Assembly: GCA_016699855.1 (NCBI GenBank)
Contig: CP064988.1
Coordinates: 2,818,501 to 2,882,500 of the forward strand
Origin: Rhodospirillales bacterium
GTDB lineage: Bacteria > Pseudomonadota > Alphaproteobacteria > Reyranellales > Reyranellaceae
DNA length: 64,000 bases
Direction: 5' to 3'
The translations under genes were made by a program, and so were the position numbers. A model generated the notes under the pieces. That model searched no databases, was not told the DNA's origin, and saw nothing but the letters and a program-made list of their open reading frames with translations. The first letter of the stretch is position 1. Every line of letters starts with the position of its first letter. This document shows, piece by piece, positions 21,512-30,377 of this stretch.

Positions 21512-22642
21512 TCAGGGCTTCTTCGGCAGAAGGATCCACCAGCGGCCGGCGCTGTTCATGCGGCCGGCGGAATCGGCGGCGCTCGATCCGGTGCCGAAGA
21601 ACACGTCGCCGCGCACCGGCCCCTTGATCGCCGCGCCGGTGTCCTGCGCGACCATCAGGCGGCGGAACGGCTCGTTGCCGGGTTTGCCCGGCGCCGGGCG
21701 TTCGGTGTCGATGTAGATCGGCACGCCGTAGCCGACGAAGCTAGGGTCGACCGCCATCGAGCGGCCGGAGGTCAGCGCCACGCCCTGGGCGCCGGTCGCG
21801 CCGGCCTTGCCGGTGTCGCGGAAGAACACGTAGCGCTCGTTCTTGCGCATGATCTCGCGCGCGCGCGCGGGGTTCTGCTGCAGCCAGCGGCGGATGGCCG
21901 GCCACGTCGCCTCCTCGCGCTTCAGCGCGCCCTCGTCGACGAGCACCTTGCCGATCGCGGTGTAGGGTCGGTTGTTGGTGCCGTCGAAGCCCAGGCGCAA
22001 CACGCCGCCCTCGGCGAGCGCGATGCGGCCCGACCCCTGGACCTGCATCTCGAACAGGCCGATGCCGTCCTCGACATAGGCGATCTCGAGACCGCGGCCC
22101 TTCAGCGCGCCGTTCTCGATCTCGGTCCGCGTCAGATACGCCGTCTCGCCCTTCACGTCCGGCGGCTTGCGGTAGACCGGGATCGTGAAGCGGCGGCTGG
22201 GCGCGCGGCTGCCGCGGATCTCGGGCTCGTAGTAGCCGGTGAACTTGCCGTCCACGCCGGCTCCGGAGACCGCGTAGGCCTGGAAGTGCCTCTCGAAATA
22301 GGCCCGGGCGGCGCGGTTGTCGCGCGGTCCGATGCCGTTGGCGGCGGCGCAGACGCGCTTCCAGTCCTCGGCCGGCGTGAGGACCTCGCCCGAGGCCGTC
22401 GCCACCCTGGTGCCGTCGCCGACGGAGATTCGCGGGCATGACCGCTTCAGGGCGGCCAGCGCGTCGGCCTGGCCGTCGACGCCCCATTGCGGCAGCTCGG
22501 CGAACGCGACCGGCGCCAGCGCCGGCCGGCGGCCGACCTCGCCGCCGCCCTCGGCGCCGAACAGGCTGCAGCCGGACAGCGACAGGCACGCCGCGAGCGT
22601 CAGCGCGGCGCGTCTATCGGCGGTTTGCGTGAAGCGACGCAC
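21512..22642 (-). CDS. mltA: Membrane-bound lytic murein transglycosylase A
   Basis: The 376-aa lipoprotein has the signal LAACLSLSGC, lipobox Cys about residue 25, and the MltA and 3D domains. These include GKFTGYYEPEIRGSR, FEMQVQGSGRIAL, GTNNRPYTAIGKVL, the catalytic-domain aspartate region MAVDPSFVGYGVPIYID, and MVAQDTGAAIKGPVRGDVFFGTG. It cleaves the glycan strands of peptidoglycan to give 1,6-anhydro ends. The neighbouring Tim44-like gene is a common companion in Alphaproteobacteria. Confidence 0.94.
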   Translation of the reverse strand: MRRFTQTADRRAALTLAACLSLSGCSLFGAEGGGEVGRRPALAPVAFAELPQWGVDGQADALAALKRSCPRISVGDGTRVATASGEVLTPAEDWKRVCAAANGIGPRDNRAARAYFERHFQAYAVSGAGVDGKFTGYYEPEIRGSRAPSRRFTIPVYRKPPDVKGETAYLTRTEIENGALKGRGLEIAYVEDGIGLFEMQVQGSGRIALAEGGVLRLGFDGTNNRPYTAIGKVLVDEGALKREEATWPAIRRWLQQNPARAREIMRKNERYVFFRDTGKAGATGAQGVALTSGRSMAVDPSFVGYGVPIYIDTERPAPGKPGNEPFRRLMVAQDTGAAIKGPVRGDVFFGTGSSAADSAGRMNSAGRWWILLPKKP

Positions 22643-22762
22643 GACGCTCTCCTCCCGTCCGGTCCCGTCCGCGGTCTTCGAGCGCGCGGCGCGGGGTGCT
22701 GTCCGTAGCGCCGCGACCTCAGCGCGGGATCGTGGCGATGTCGTGGCGCGCGCGCCGTCCCG

Positions 22763-23461
22763 TCACTCCGTGGCGGTGCGCACGAGCTGCCAGTTCGGAT
22801 CGTCCGAGCGCGTGTCGCGCGCGAACGTCCACAGGTCGATGACCTTCTCGACGGTGTTCGGGTTGCCGTCGACGGCGAGACCGTCGGCGTCGCGCGTGAC
22901 GTTGATCTGCTCGGTCACGAAGCGGACGGTGACCATCGCCTGCGAGTCGCGCAGTTCGACGCCCACGATCTCGGTCGAGTCGAAACCGATCAGGGTCGTC
23001 TCCAGCGTCCGCTTCTGGGCCGCGCGGTCGCGGATCGCGGCGTCGAAGCTGGCGAAGGTCGCCGCGTCGAGCAACGGCCGCAGCGACGCCGAGTCGCCCT
23101 TCGCGAACGCGCCGACGATCATCTCGAAAGCGCCCCGGGCGCCGCGTCCGAAGCCGACCGGATCGAATCCGGGGTCGACGGCGCGCACCGCGGCGACGCC
23201 GCTGGTGGCGGTGGCCGAGACCAGCACCGGCCCGCCGGGTCCCGCCGTGCCGGCGGCCGGCGGCGGTGGCGCGGCGCCGGGCAGATCGACGACGTTGCCG
23301 CCGTCGCGGCGCGGTTCCACCGGCGCCGCCGGCGGTGGCGCGAACGGATCCTGCGCCGGCGGACGCTCGTTGCCCGTCCGTCGTCCGAGGACCGACCGCA
23401 GCCGCAGCACGAGGAACACGGCCACGAGCGCGATCAGGATGATGTCGATATGGCCGCCCAC
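22763..23461 (-). CDS. Tim44/TimA domain membrane protein
   Basis: The 232-aa protein starts at a GTG (VGGHIDIILIALVAVFLVLRLRSVLGRR), one N-terminal membrane segment at about residues 4-22. A Pro-rich linker (45-90) and a C-terminal Tim44 domain follow, the latter marked by FEMIVGAFAKGDSASLRPLLDAA and VEKVIDLWTFARDTRSDDPNWQLV. Tim44 homologues in bacteria (TimA) are membrane-associated and possibly linked to protein export; the function is not settled. The open frame extends upstream to 23521 without homology. It is in the same direction as mltA, 120 bp upstream of it. Confidence 0.85.
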   Translation of the reverse strand: MGGHIDIILIALVAVFLVLRLRSVLGRRTGNERPPAQDPFAPPPAAPVEPRRDGGNVVDLPGAAPPPPAAGTAGPGGPVLVSATATSGVAAVRAVDPGFDPVGFGRGARGAFEMIVGAFAKGDSASLRPLLDAATFASFDAAIRDRAAQKRTLETTLIGFDSTEIVGVELRDSQAMVTVRFVTEQINVTRDADGLAVDGNPNTVEKVIDLWTFARDTRSDDPNWQLVRTATE

Positions 23462-23570
23462 GCGATCTCCGCTCGCGGGCCTGGCCGGCCCGCCCGATTT
23501 ACATAAGGGCTGCCCCGGCAAAGGGCAAGTAACCGGACCGTGCCCGCCGGGGCGGCCACACCGTCCGATC

Positions 23571-24938
23571 CTACGGCGACAGCACGATCAGATCGACCGG
23601 CGCGGCGACGCCGGCCACCGTGCGCGCGGCGCGGCGCTCGCGGCCGCCCGGCGCGGCGTAGCCCTGCGCGGCGGCGCCGTCCCAGGTCGCCACGTCGCAC
23701 AAGGCGCGAACGTTCTCCGCCTTGGTGTGCTTCTCCAGCTTCGCCGCCAGGTTCACGGCGTCGCCGATCACGGTGTATTCGAGCCGGTCGCCGTCGCCGA
23801 CCGCCCCGAACAGCACGCGGCCCGACGCCAGCGCCATGCCGACCCGGACGGCCGGAAGCCCGGCGGCGGACCGCTCCGCGTTCCAGGCGTCGACCGCCGC
23901 CGTCACGGCGTCGGCGGCGCGCAGCGCGTCGGCGGCGTACGTCCCGCCCGGCGTGGCGGCGCCGAACGACGCCAGGATGCCGTCGCCGAGGAACTTGTCG
24001 ATGCTGCCGCCGGCCGCCTGGATCGCCGGGCAGATGCGCGCCTGGTAGTCGTTCAGCAGGCGCATCACCTCGTCGGGCGACAGGTCGCTCGACAGCCGTG
24101 TGAAGCCGCGCAGGTCGGTGGTCAGGATGGTGACGTCGCGCGCCTCGCCGCTGCCCGGCGCGATCCGCACCTCGCTGCCCCGGATGCGCCGCGCGACGGC
24201 GGGATCGAGGAAGCGCGACAGGTCCATCGCCGCCGCGCTCTCGGTGGTGGCGCGGATCAGGAGCCGCCGCGCCCGCGTGATCGCCAGAGCCAGGATCGCC
24301 GTCACCAGCAGGATGGCGATGATCTTGTCGATCTCGGCGCCGACCAGCGTGGCGTTGGACGTGACGTACTCGATGAAATTGCGCGTCCTGTTCGGCGGCC
24401 CGCCATGGCCGCTCAGCGCGTACCACAGCATCGCCGCCCAGCCGGCGGCGCCGGCCGCGCCGGCGAACAGCACGAACCGCGCCTCGAACCGCAACGCCCG
24501 CAGGGCGATGAAAATGAACACGTAGAGCAGCGTCGGCGCCTTCAGGTAGAAGGCCGCGGGCTGGGCGTATTTCAGGTGGAAGGACCAGATCACGGTCATC
24601 AACAGGACGACGTCGGCGAGCACGGAGACGTAGAGCATCCAGGCGCGCAGCCGGCGCGCGTGCGCCAGCCAGATGCGGGCGATCGTCAGCGCGAGATAGG
24701 CGCCCACCACCTGGTGCTCGATCGACCAATCCGCCTGGACGATCCCCTCCGCCATGTCGAAGGACGCGACCAGGGTGGCGAAGAAGCAGACCAGCGCGAG
24801 CTGGATCCAGCCGACCAGGATCTCGCTGCGCTCCTGCTGCGCGCGGATGGCGGCCAGCACGCGTTCCGGCGGCGCGGCGTCGCGGCCGCCGTCGGTCAGC
24901 CACGCCGACACGCGGTCGGCGAACGGGACGGGCTTCAT
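23571..24938 (-). CDS. Membrane class III adenylate/guanylate cyclase
   Basis: The 455-aa protein has about six N-terminal membrane segments (residues 40-235) and a C-terminal class III cyclase domain (about 265-435). The metal-binding aspartates are in ILTTDLRGFTRLSS and FLGDGILASFG, and the purine-site region is LEYTVIGDAVNLAAKLEKHTK. It makes a cyclic nucleotide from NTP. The membrane part resembles integral sensory modules but has no known sensor motif. Adenylate is the default expectation; base specificity is not proven by eye. Confidence 0.85.
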   Translation of the reverse strand: MKPVPFADRVSAWLTDGGRDAAPPERVLAAIRAQQERSEILVGWIQLALVCFFATLVASFDMAEGIVQADWSIEHQVVGAYLALTIARIWLAHARRLRAWMLYVSVLADVVLLMTVIWSFHLKYAQPAAFYLKAPTLLYVFIFIALRALRFEARFVLFAGAAGAAGWAAMLWYALSGHGGPPNRTRNFIEYVTSNATLVGAEIDKIIAILLVTAILALAITRARRLLIRATTESAAAMDLSRFLDPAVARRIRGSEVRIAPGSGEARDVTILTTDLRGFTRLSSDLSPDEVMRLLNDYQARICPAIQAAGGSIDKFLGDGILASFGAATPGGTYAADALRAADAVTAAVDAWNAERSAAGLPAVRVGMALASGRVLFGAVGDGDRLEYTVIGDAVNLAAKLEKHTKAENVRALCDVATWDGAAAQGYAAPGGRERRAARTVAGVAAPVDLIVLSP

Positions 24939-24992
24939 GGGCGTCAGTGTAGACCCCGCGCGCCGTCGCCGCGACGGCCGCGCCGCGCATGG

Positions 24993-25877
24993 TCACGATA
25001 GCGGCGGGTGGTCCTTGCGCAGCCATAGGCTGGCGGGGTGGCTGCCGGCCGCCGCCGGTAACCCGGCGACGACCGACGCGGCCACCCGCGCCGCCATCCG
25101 GGTCGCGGCGTGGTGGCTTGCGAACAGCGGCGCGTAGCCGCCGCCGGTAAGCAACGGCGACACGCCCTGCTGCTCGTTGTAGTTCCGCCACGCCCATGCC
25201 GCGGGATAGTCGTCGGGCAGGAAGATGTCGTGGATGTGCACCAGCGCGCCCGCCGGCAGCGCGGGCAGGACGCGGTTGAACAGCAGGTCGACGTCGCTGC
25301 CGGGCATCAGCACGTGGCTGGAATCGATCGACAGGACATCGCCCCCGGCCAGCGCCGCGAACGGCGCCGCGCCGGCGGCGTGGACCGTCTCGCGCACCAC
25401 GCGCACGCCCGGCAGCAGGGCGATGTCGGCGCGCGGCGCGGGGTCGATGGCCGTGATCTCGACGTCGAGCCCGCCATCGACCGCCGCGCGCGCCAGGAAC
25501 CGCGTGGAATGGCCGGAGCCGATCTCCACGATCCGCCGCGGCCGGCGGTCGCGCACCATCGCGTAGGCGACGGCGGCGTCGAGCGTCGGGAACCAGCCTT
25601 GGTCGAAGCGCGCCGGCTTGGCGCGCCAGCCCGCCGGCGCCGGCCCGGCGGCGATGGCGCGCAGCGCGTCGGCGTGGGCGTCGACGGCGTCGAGCGTGGC
25701 GGCGAACGCCGCGGCCTCGCGCGCGAACAGCCGTTCGACGGCGTCGTAGGGCGGCGAGGCGCCGGCTTCCGGCAGCGTCGCCGCGTAGCGGTAGGGGATG
25801 AACCAGCCGCGCCGTGCCGTGCCCAGCACGGTCGGCAGGCCGAGCGCCAGCCGCCGCCAGGTCTGGCGCGCGCTCAT
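24993..25877 (-). CDS. Class I SAM-dependent methyltransferase (Methyltransf_24-like)
   Basis: The 294-aa protein has a SAM-binding core in its second half: RRIVEIGSGHSTRFLARAAVDGG (motif I), EITAIDPAPRADIALL (motif II), and GGDVLSIDSSHVLMPGSDVDLLFNRVLPALPAGALVHIHDIFLPDDYP. This is the pattern of class I enzymes related to cephalosporin hydroxylase/FkbM-like Methyltransf_24. The N-terminal about 100 residues are family-specific. The substrate is unknown. It lies 34 bp after the MBL-fold gene and 54 bp before the cyclase gene, all on the minus strand. Confidence 0.82.
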   Translation of the reverse strand: MSARQTWRRLALGLPTVLGTARRGWFIPYRYAATLPEAGASPPYDAVERLFAREAAAFAATLDAVDAHADALRAIAAGPAPAGWRAKPARFDQGWFPTLDAAVAYAMVRDRRPRRIVEIGSGHSTRFLARAAVDGGLDVEITAIDPAPRADIALLPGVRVVRETVHAAGAAPFAALAGGDVLSIDSSHVLMPGSDVDLLFNRVLPALPAGALVHIHDIFLPDDYPAAWAWRNYNEQQGVSPLLTGGGYAPLFASHHAATRMAARVAASVVAGLPAAAGSHPASLWLRKDHPPLS

Positions 25878-25911
25878 CGCGCCACCGGTCGCGTCCGCGG
25901 TGACGGGGCGG

Positions 25912-26640
25912 TCACGGCGCCAGCACGAGCCCTTCGTGGGTGACGACGACGCGCGGCAGGCCGTTGGCGTTCGTGCCGGGACGCGCCCGCGCCGCGGCGG
26001 CGGCGACGCCGTCCATGAAATCGTCGTCGTGCGAAGGGTCGTGGTGGAAGATCGCCAGCGTGCCGACGCCGGCGGCGTCGGCGATACGCACGCCCTCCTG
26101 CCAGGTCGAGTGGCCCCAGCCGCGGTAGCGCGGGTACTCCTCGTCGGTGTTGTAGCCGGTGGCGCCGTTGGGGTGGTTCAGCGGCGCCGTGCGCAGGACG
26201 ATCCCCGGCGCCGGGTTCAACGTCTCGCCGGCGCGGAAATCGTTGAACTGCACGGCCGCCTTGAAGATATCGACGGACACCGGATACAGCGGCGCCGCCA
26301 TCAGCTGGCGCAGCACGTCCGGCATCCGCATGTCCGGCAGCAGATGGCCGGTCCACATCCGGATGCGGTTGCCCGGCGAGAACAGCGGCGCGAAGAACGA
26401 CAGCCCGCCGATATGGTCGAAATGCGTGTGGGAGAAGAACAGGTCGATGTCGAGCGGATCCGCGTCGCCCATGGCGATGCCCAGCGGCCGGATGCCCGTG
26501 CCGGCGTCGAACACCAGCCGGCGTCCGCCGGCGGCGATCTCGATGCAGGGCGTGTTGCCGCCGTAGCGCAAATACTCGGATCCAGCGCACGCCACCGAGC
26601 CGCGCACGCCCCAGAACCGCACCGATAGCTCGCCCGTCAA
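25912..26640 (-). CDS. MBL-fold metallo-hydrolase (PhnP/RNase Z-like)
   Basis: The 242-aa protein begins LSVRFWGVRGSVACAGSEYLRYGGNTPCIEI. It has the metal-binding SHTHFDHIGGL motif (HxHxDH) near residue 70, then PLNHPNGATGYN and a C-terminal FHHDPSHDDDFMD. The GVRGS start and PhnP-like arrangement are shared with phosphodiesterase members of the fold. A cyclic-nucleotide phosphodiesterase would fit the nearby cyclase gene, but that link is speculative. Confidence 0.85.
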   Translation of the reverse strand: MTGELSVRFWGVRGSVACAGSEYLRYGGNTPCIEIAAGGRRLVFDAGTGIRPLGIAMGDADPLDIDLFFSHTHFDHIGGLSFFAPLFSPGNRIRMWTGHLLPDMRMPDVLRQLMAAPLYPVSVDIFKAAVQFNDFRAGETLNPAPGIVLRTAPLNHPNGATGYNTDEEYPRYRGWGHSTWQEGVRIADAAGVGTLAIFHHDPSHDDDFMDGVAAAAARARPGTNANGLPRVVVTHEGLVLAP

Positions 26641-26867
26641 GCGGACCTCCCCGCGCGGGCGCCGTGCTCTCCCCGGTCCGCGTTCCGCATACTACGGCGG
26701 CGGCGGGCCGGAGTCAGGCGGAGAAACGCGCCCTCACCACAGCCCGATTGCCTAAGCGTCGCGGCGCGGGCAAAATGCGCCATCAGGCCCCGCCGCCTTG
26801 GGCGGGGCCGGCGGCGTCGCGGGCGTCGGCGCGCGACCCGCGGAGCGCGGGCCACGGAGTACGGCGT

Positions 26868-27191
26868 ATGAGAACGGCCAAGTTCGGCATCGGTCGGGTG
26901 GTCAAGCACCGGATCTATGCGTTCCGGGGCGTGATCTTCGATATCGACCCGGAGTTCGGCAACACCGAGGAATGGCTGATGTCCATTCCGGCGGAGGTGC
27001 GGCCGCGCCGCGACCAGCCCTTCTACCATCTGCTGGCCGAGAACGCGCAGACCACCTACGTCGCCTACGTCTCGGAGCAGAACCTGCTGCCGGACGACAG
27101 CGGCAAGCCGGTCACCCATCCGCAGGTCGGCGACATGTTCGCCGGCTTCCATGGCACCCACTACGCCCCGCGGCACATCCGGCCGCACTGA
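26868..27191 (+). CDS. hspQ: Heat shock protein HspQ
   Basis: The 107-aa protein (MRTAKFGIGRVVKHRIYAFRGVIFDIDPEF; HLLAENAQTTYVAYVSEQNLLPDDSG; FHGTHYAPRHIRPH) matches HspQ/YccV over its full length. In E. coli HspQ binds hemimethylated DNA and specifies Lon substrates. The frame is open from 26664, but homology starts at the ATG at 26868. A GC hairpin (26786-26809) lies 60 bp upstream. No sigma-32 consensus was identified with confidence. Confidence 0.94.
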   Translation: MRTAKFGIGRVVKHRIYAFRGVIFDIDPEFGNTEEWLMSIPAEVRPRRDQPFYHLLAENAQTTYVAYVSEQNLLPDDSGKPVTHPQVGDMFAGFHGTHYAPRHIRPH

Positions 27192-27295
27192 CGCGCCGCG
27201 ACCAGTTTCGCGCGAGCCCGCCGCTGGAGGCGGGTCGCGGGCGGAATGCCGCCGGCTCCCGGCGACCGGGAACGCGCTAGCCACAGGGAGCGGGG

Positions 27296-28874
27296 ATGGA
27301 CGTTGACGTCCTCGTGGTCGGCGCCGGCCCGACCGGGCTGATGCTGGCCAGCCAGCTGCACCGCCGGGGCGTCCGCGTCGCGATCATCGACCGCCACGCC
27401 GGCCCGTCGCTCCAGACCCGGGCGCTGGGCGTGCAGGCGCGCACCTTGGAGATCTACGCCCATCTCGGCCTCGCCGGGCGCGCCATCGAACTGGGCAAGC
27501 CGGGCGCCGGCGCCGACATCTGGGCCCAGGGCCGGCACATGGCGCGCGTCCCGATCGGCGAGGCCGGCCGCGGGCTCACGCCCTATCCCTTCATCCTCGT
27601 GCTCGGCCAGGACGACAACGAGCGCCTGATGGGCGAGCGCCTCGCGGCCGAGGGCGTCGCGATCCAGTGGAACACCGAGCTGGTGGCGCTGGCGCAGGAC
27701 GCGGACGGCGTGACCGCCACGCTCAAGACGCCCGACGGATCGAGCCGGACGCTGCGCGCCGGCTGGATCGGCGGTTGCGACGGCGCCCGCAGCGCCGTGC
27801 GCGAACTCAACGGCGTCGGCTTCCCCGGCGCGCCCTACGAGCACGTGTTCTTCGTCGCCGACGTCGAGATGACCGGCGGCATGGTGCCCGACGAGGTCAA
27901 CGTCTACCTGTGGCGCTCCGGCTTCCACCTGTTGTTCCCGATGCGCGGGCGCGACCATTGGCGCGTCGTCGGCATCCTGCCGCCGGAACTGCGCGGCCGC
28001 GACGGCGTGACGTTCGACGACGTCGTGCCCTCGCTGCGCGGCGAGGCCGGCGCCGACCTCGCGTTCAAGGCCTGCACCTGGTTCTCGACCTACCGCATCC
28101 ACCACCGCGCCGCCGCGCGCTTCCGCGCCGGCCGCTGCTTCCTGCTCGGCGACGCCGCCCACATCCATAGCCCGGTCGGCGCCCAGGGGATGAACACCGG
28201 CCTGCAGGATTCCTGCCAATCTGGCGTGGAAGCTGGCGCTGGTCGTGAAGGGCGTCGCCGGCGCGGCGCTGCTCGACACCTACGAGGAGGAGCGCGTGCC
28301 GGTGGCGCGCCGCCTGCTGAACACCACCGACCGCGCCTTCATGCTGGTCGTGTCGGATAGCTGGTGGGCCGGGCTGCTGCGCACCAAGATCCTCGCGCGC
28401 GTCGCGGCCTTCGCGATGCGCCGGCCGCGCATCCAGCGCTTCGCGTTCCGAATCGTGTCGCAGACCGGCATCCACTACCGCGCCGGCGCGCTGTCCAAAG
28501 CGTTGACGGGCATGCCGGCCGAGGCGCCGCAGCCCGGCGACCGCTTCCCGTGGCTGACGCTGGCATTCGCCGGCGGCGCGGGGGTCGAGGATTCGTTCGA
28601 GCGCTTCGACGACACCGTGTTCAACCTCGTCGTGGTCGGCCAGGACGCGCCGCCCGCCGAGGCGTTCGACCTCGGCGACCGCCTGCGCGTCCACGCCGTC
28701 GCCGCCGGTACCGCGAACGCCGCCGAACTGGCGCGCGCCTCGATCCCGTCGCCGTCCTTCTACCTCCTGCGCCCCGACGGCCATGTCGGCCTCTGCGGCG
28801 GCCGGATCGACGTGGCCGCGATCAACCGCTACCTCGCCGAGACCCTGCGCATCAAATCCCTCGCCGCCGCGTAG
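27296..28874 (+). CDS. FAD-dependent aromatic-ring monooxygenase (PheA/TfdB type), one frameshift
   Basis: A flavoprotein hydroxylase of about 525 aa. It has the FAD-binding VLVVGAGPTGLMLASQLHRRG at the N-terminus, GCDGARSAVRELNGV (DG motif) and CFLLGDAAHIHSPVGAQGMNTGLQD (GD motif). A C-terminal thioredoxin-like domain follows (about residues 400-525). After GLQDS the frame must shift near 28209-28214, where one extra base precedes the codons for ANLAWKLALVVKG. The second part then runs to 28874. It belongs with phenol- or hydroxybenzoate-type hydroxylases; the substrate is unknown. The last codons (LAAA and the stop) lie inside a dispersed repeat. Confidence 0.85.
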
Positions 28875-29065
28875 CGGGGGAGAGGGGCCCGCGCGCGGCG
28901 CGGGTACGCTGTGTCGGCGAAGCGCCGATACAGCGGCGGTGAGGTGGTCGACGTATCGATGGGGGTGTTGAGGAAGAGCCTCGAACTCCGATATCAAACG
29001 CCATCGATTTCACGACGACCCACCTCACCCGACCCTCTCCCCCCGCGATGCGGGCGGAGAGGGGG
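28868..29065. repeat. Composite palindromic repeat, family A copy 1
   Basis: The stretch begins in the last codons of the monooxygenase gene with the hairpin GCCGCGTAGCGGGGGAGAGG. It continues through a second hairpin (TGTCGGCGAAGCGCCGATACA), the tag GGTGAGGTGGTCG, a spacer of about 70 bp, the inverted tag CCACCTCACCC, and a final hairpin (CTCTCCCCCCGCGATGCGGG). The whole is an imperfect long inverted repeat. Related copies lie at 31501 and 43107. Confidence 0.8.
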
Positions 29066-29074
29066 AAAGCCACC

Positions 29075-29731
29075 ATGCCCCCCAAACTCTACGCCCACCC
29101 GTTCTCGTCCTATTGCCAGAAGGTCCTCATCGCCTTCCACGAGAAGGGCGCGGCGTTCGACCTCCAGTTGCTGTCGTCCGAGAACCCCGCCGCCGGCGCC
29201 GCGCTCAAGGCGCTGTGGCCGCTGGAGCGCTTCCCGGTCCTCGACGCCGGCGGCCGCACGCTGCTGGAATCGAGCGTCATCGTCGAATGGCTCGACCTCC
29301 ACGCCGGCGGCCCGCGCCTGATCCCGGTCGATCCCGACGCCGCGCTCGACGTGCGCATGCGCGACCGCGTGTTCGACAACTACGTCATGACGCCGATGCA
29401 GGCGATCGTGTTCGACCGCGTCCGGCCGGCGGCCGACCGCGATCCCTTCGGCGTCGCGCAGGCGCGCGCCATGCTGGACAAGAGCTACGCCTGGCTCGAC
29501 GGCGAGATGGCGTCGCGCGAATGGGCGGCGGGCGATACGTTCACGCTCGCCGACTGCGCCGCGGCGCCGGCGTTGTTCTACGCCGATTGGGTGTATCCCA
29601 TCGAGGGCCACCGGCATCTCGCCGCGTACATAAGTCGCCTGCGCGCCCGCCCCTCCGTCGCCCGCGCCGTCGACGACGCCCGCCCCTACCGCCACCTCTT
29701 CCCCGGCGGCGCGCCGGTGGACCGGGAGTGA
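29075..29731 (+). CDS. Glutathione S-transferase family protein
   Basis: The 218-aa protein has an N-terminal thioredoxin-like GST domain (MPPKLYAHPFSSYCQKVLIAF; WPLERFPVLDAGGRTLLESSVIVEWLD) and a C-terminal helical domain with the family motif GDTFTLADCAAAPALFYADWV. The Cys near position 14 (SSYCQK) is the usual catalytic Ser/Cys position. The ATG at 29075 is preferred over an upstream one because it gives the family start. GSTs near gentisate genes can be maleylpyruvate isomerases; this fits the accessory region but is not proven. Confidence 0.85.
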   Translation: MPPKLYAHPFSSYCQKVLIAFHEKGAAFDLQLLSSENPAAGAALKALWPLERFPVLDAGGRTLLESSVIVEWLDLHAGGPRLIPVDPDAALDVRMRDRVFDNYVMTPMQAIVFDRVRPAADRDPFGVAQARAMLDKSYAWLDGEMASREWAAGDTFTLADCAAAPALFYADWVYPIEGHRHLAAYISRLRARPSVARAVDDARPYRHLFPGGAPVDRE

Positions 29732-29791
29732 TCGGCTGCGTCCACGATGTGGGATGGTGTGAGGACGCTCGGTCCGGGCCTCACACCTCGC

Positions 29792-29858
29792 TGTCATCCC
29801 GAGCGCGGCGAGGGATCCAGTGCCGGCGCCTGGATCCCTCGCCGCGCTCGGGATGACA
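29792..29858. repeat. 29-bp perfect inverted repeat, family B copy 1
   Basis: Arms at 29792-29820 and 29830-29858 are exactly complementary and flank a 9-nt loop. A close copy, differing at a few bases, is at 42320-42386. With the family C element at 29931 it fills most of the 346-bp gap 29732-30077, which holds no gene. Confidence 0.85.
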
Positions 29859-29930
29859 ATGGGGCGTCACCGCGTGGACCGCGCCCTGAGCGGCGGCCGA
29901 ACGAGGCAACGAAGGCCACGCCGGCTCCTC

Positions 29931-30013
29931 CCGTCATGTCGAGCGTAGCGAGACATCTTGAGGGCGACTGACGCGGTGGCGGCCGAAAGATTCCTCGCTG
30001 CGCTCGGAATGAC
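29931..30013. repeat. Dispersed repeat, family C copy (inverted orientation)
   Basis: It has CATGTCGAGCGTAGCGAGAC at one end and TTCCTCGCTGCGCTCGGAAT at the other. These are the two half-sites seen in inverse order at 44701 and 45003. The GAGCGnAGCGAG core is itself nearly palindromic and is shared with family B. Confidence 0.7.
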
Positions 30014-30077
30014 AGACGTGATCTCGTCATGCGAGGATTGGGGTCGGAGTTCGGTCCCATCGGATCTGGAGTGAACG

Positions 30078-30350
30078 ATGCCCGGAATGTTCAGGCCGGA
30101 TATCCGCTTCGCGGACAAGCCGACCGCGCCGCAACAGCTCGGAGTGACGCTGTATCGCGCGGGTCGGGTCGCTGCGTTGGTGCTGTTCGGCGTCGTCGTC
30201 GTGACCGTGGTCGCGGTCAATTCCCTCGGCCCGGCGACACTTCCGTTCGATCGAGGTACGGCCGACCTCATCGTGATTGCCGCCGCGCCGATAGCCGCTT
30301 TTTGCTGGATCGCCGGCCGTATCGCGCTCTTCGCGTTGACCGAAAGGTAG
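30078..30350 (+). CDS. Small membrane protein of unknown function
   Basis: The 90-aa protein has two predicted membrane segments, about residues 29-48 (VAALVLFGVVVVTVVAVNSL) and 63-86 (LIVIAAAPIAAFCWIAGRIALF). A GGAGTG ribosome-binding site lies 5 bp before the ATG. I do not recognise the family. The codon pattern is like its neighbours. It sits after a block of dispersed repeats and converges on the MetE-like gene. Confidence 0.55.
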   Translation: MPGMFRPDIRFADKPTAPQQLGVTLYRAGRVAALVLFGVVVVTVVAVNSLGPATLPFDRGTADLIVIAAAPIAAFCWIAGRIALFALTER

Positions 30351-30377
30351 AGGCGAGCGGCCTCCGCGGCGACCGCA

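Noticed and set aside
26786..26809. Terminator upstream of hspQ
   Set aside because: A GC stem is present but no T-run follows on either strand and the flanking genes diverge from it. I treat it only as a hairpin.
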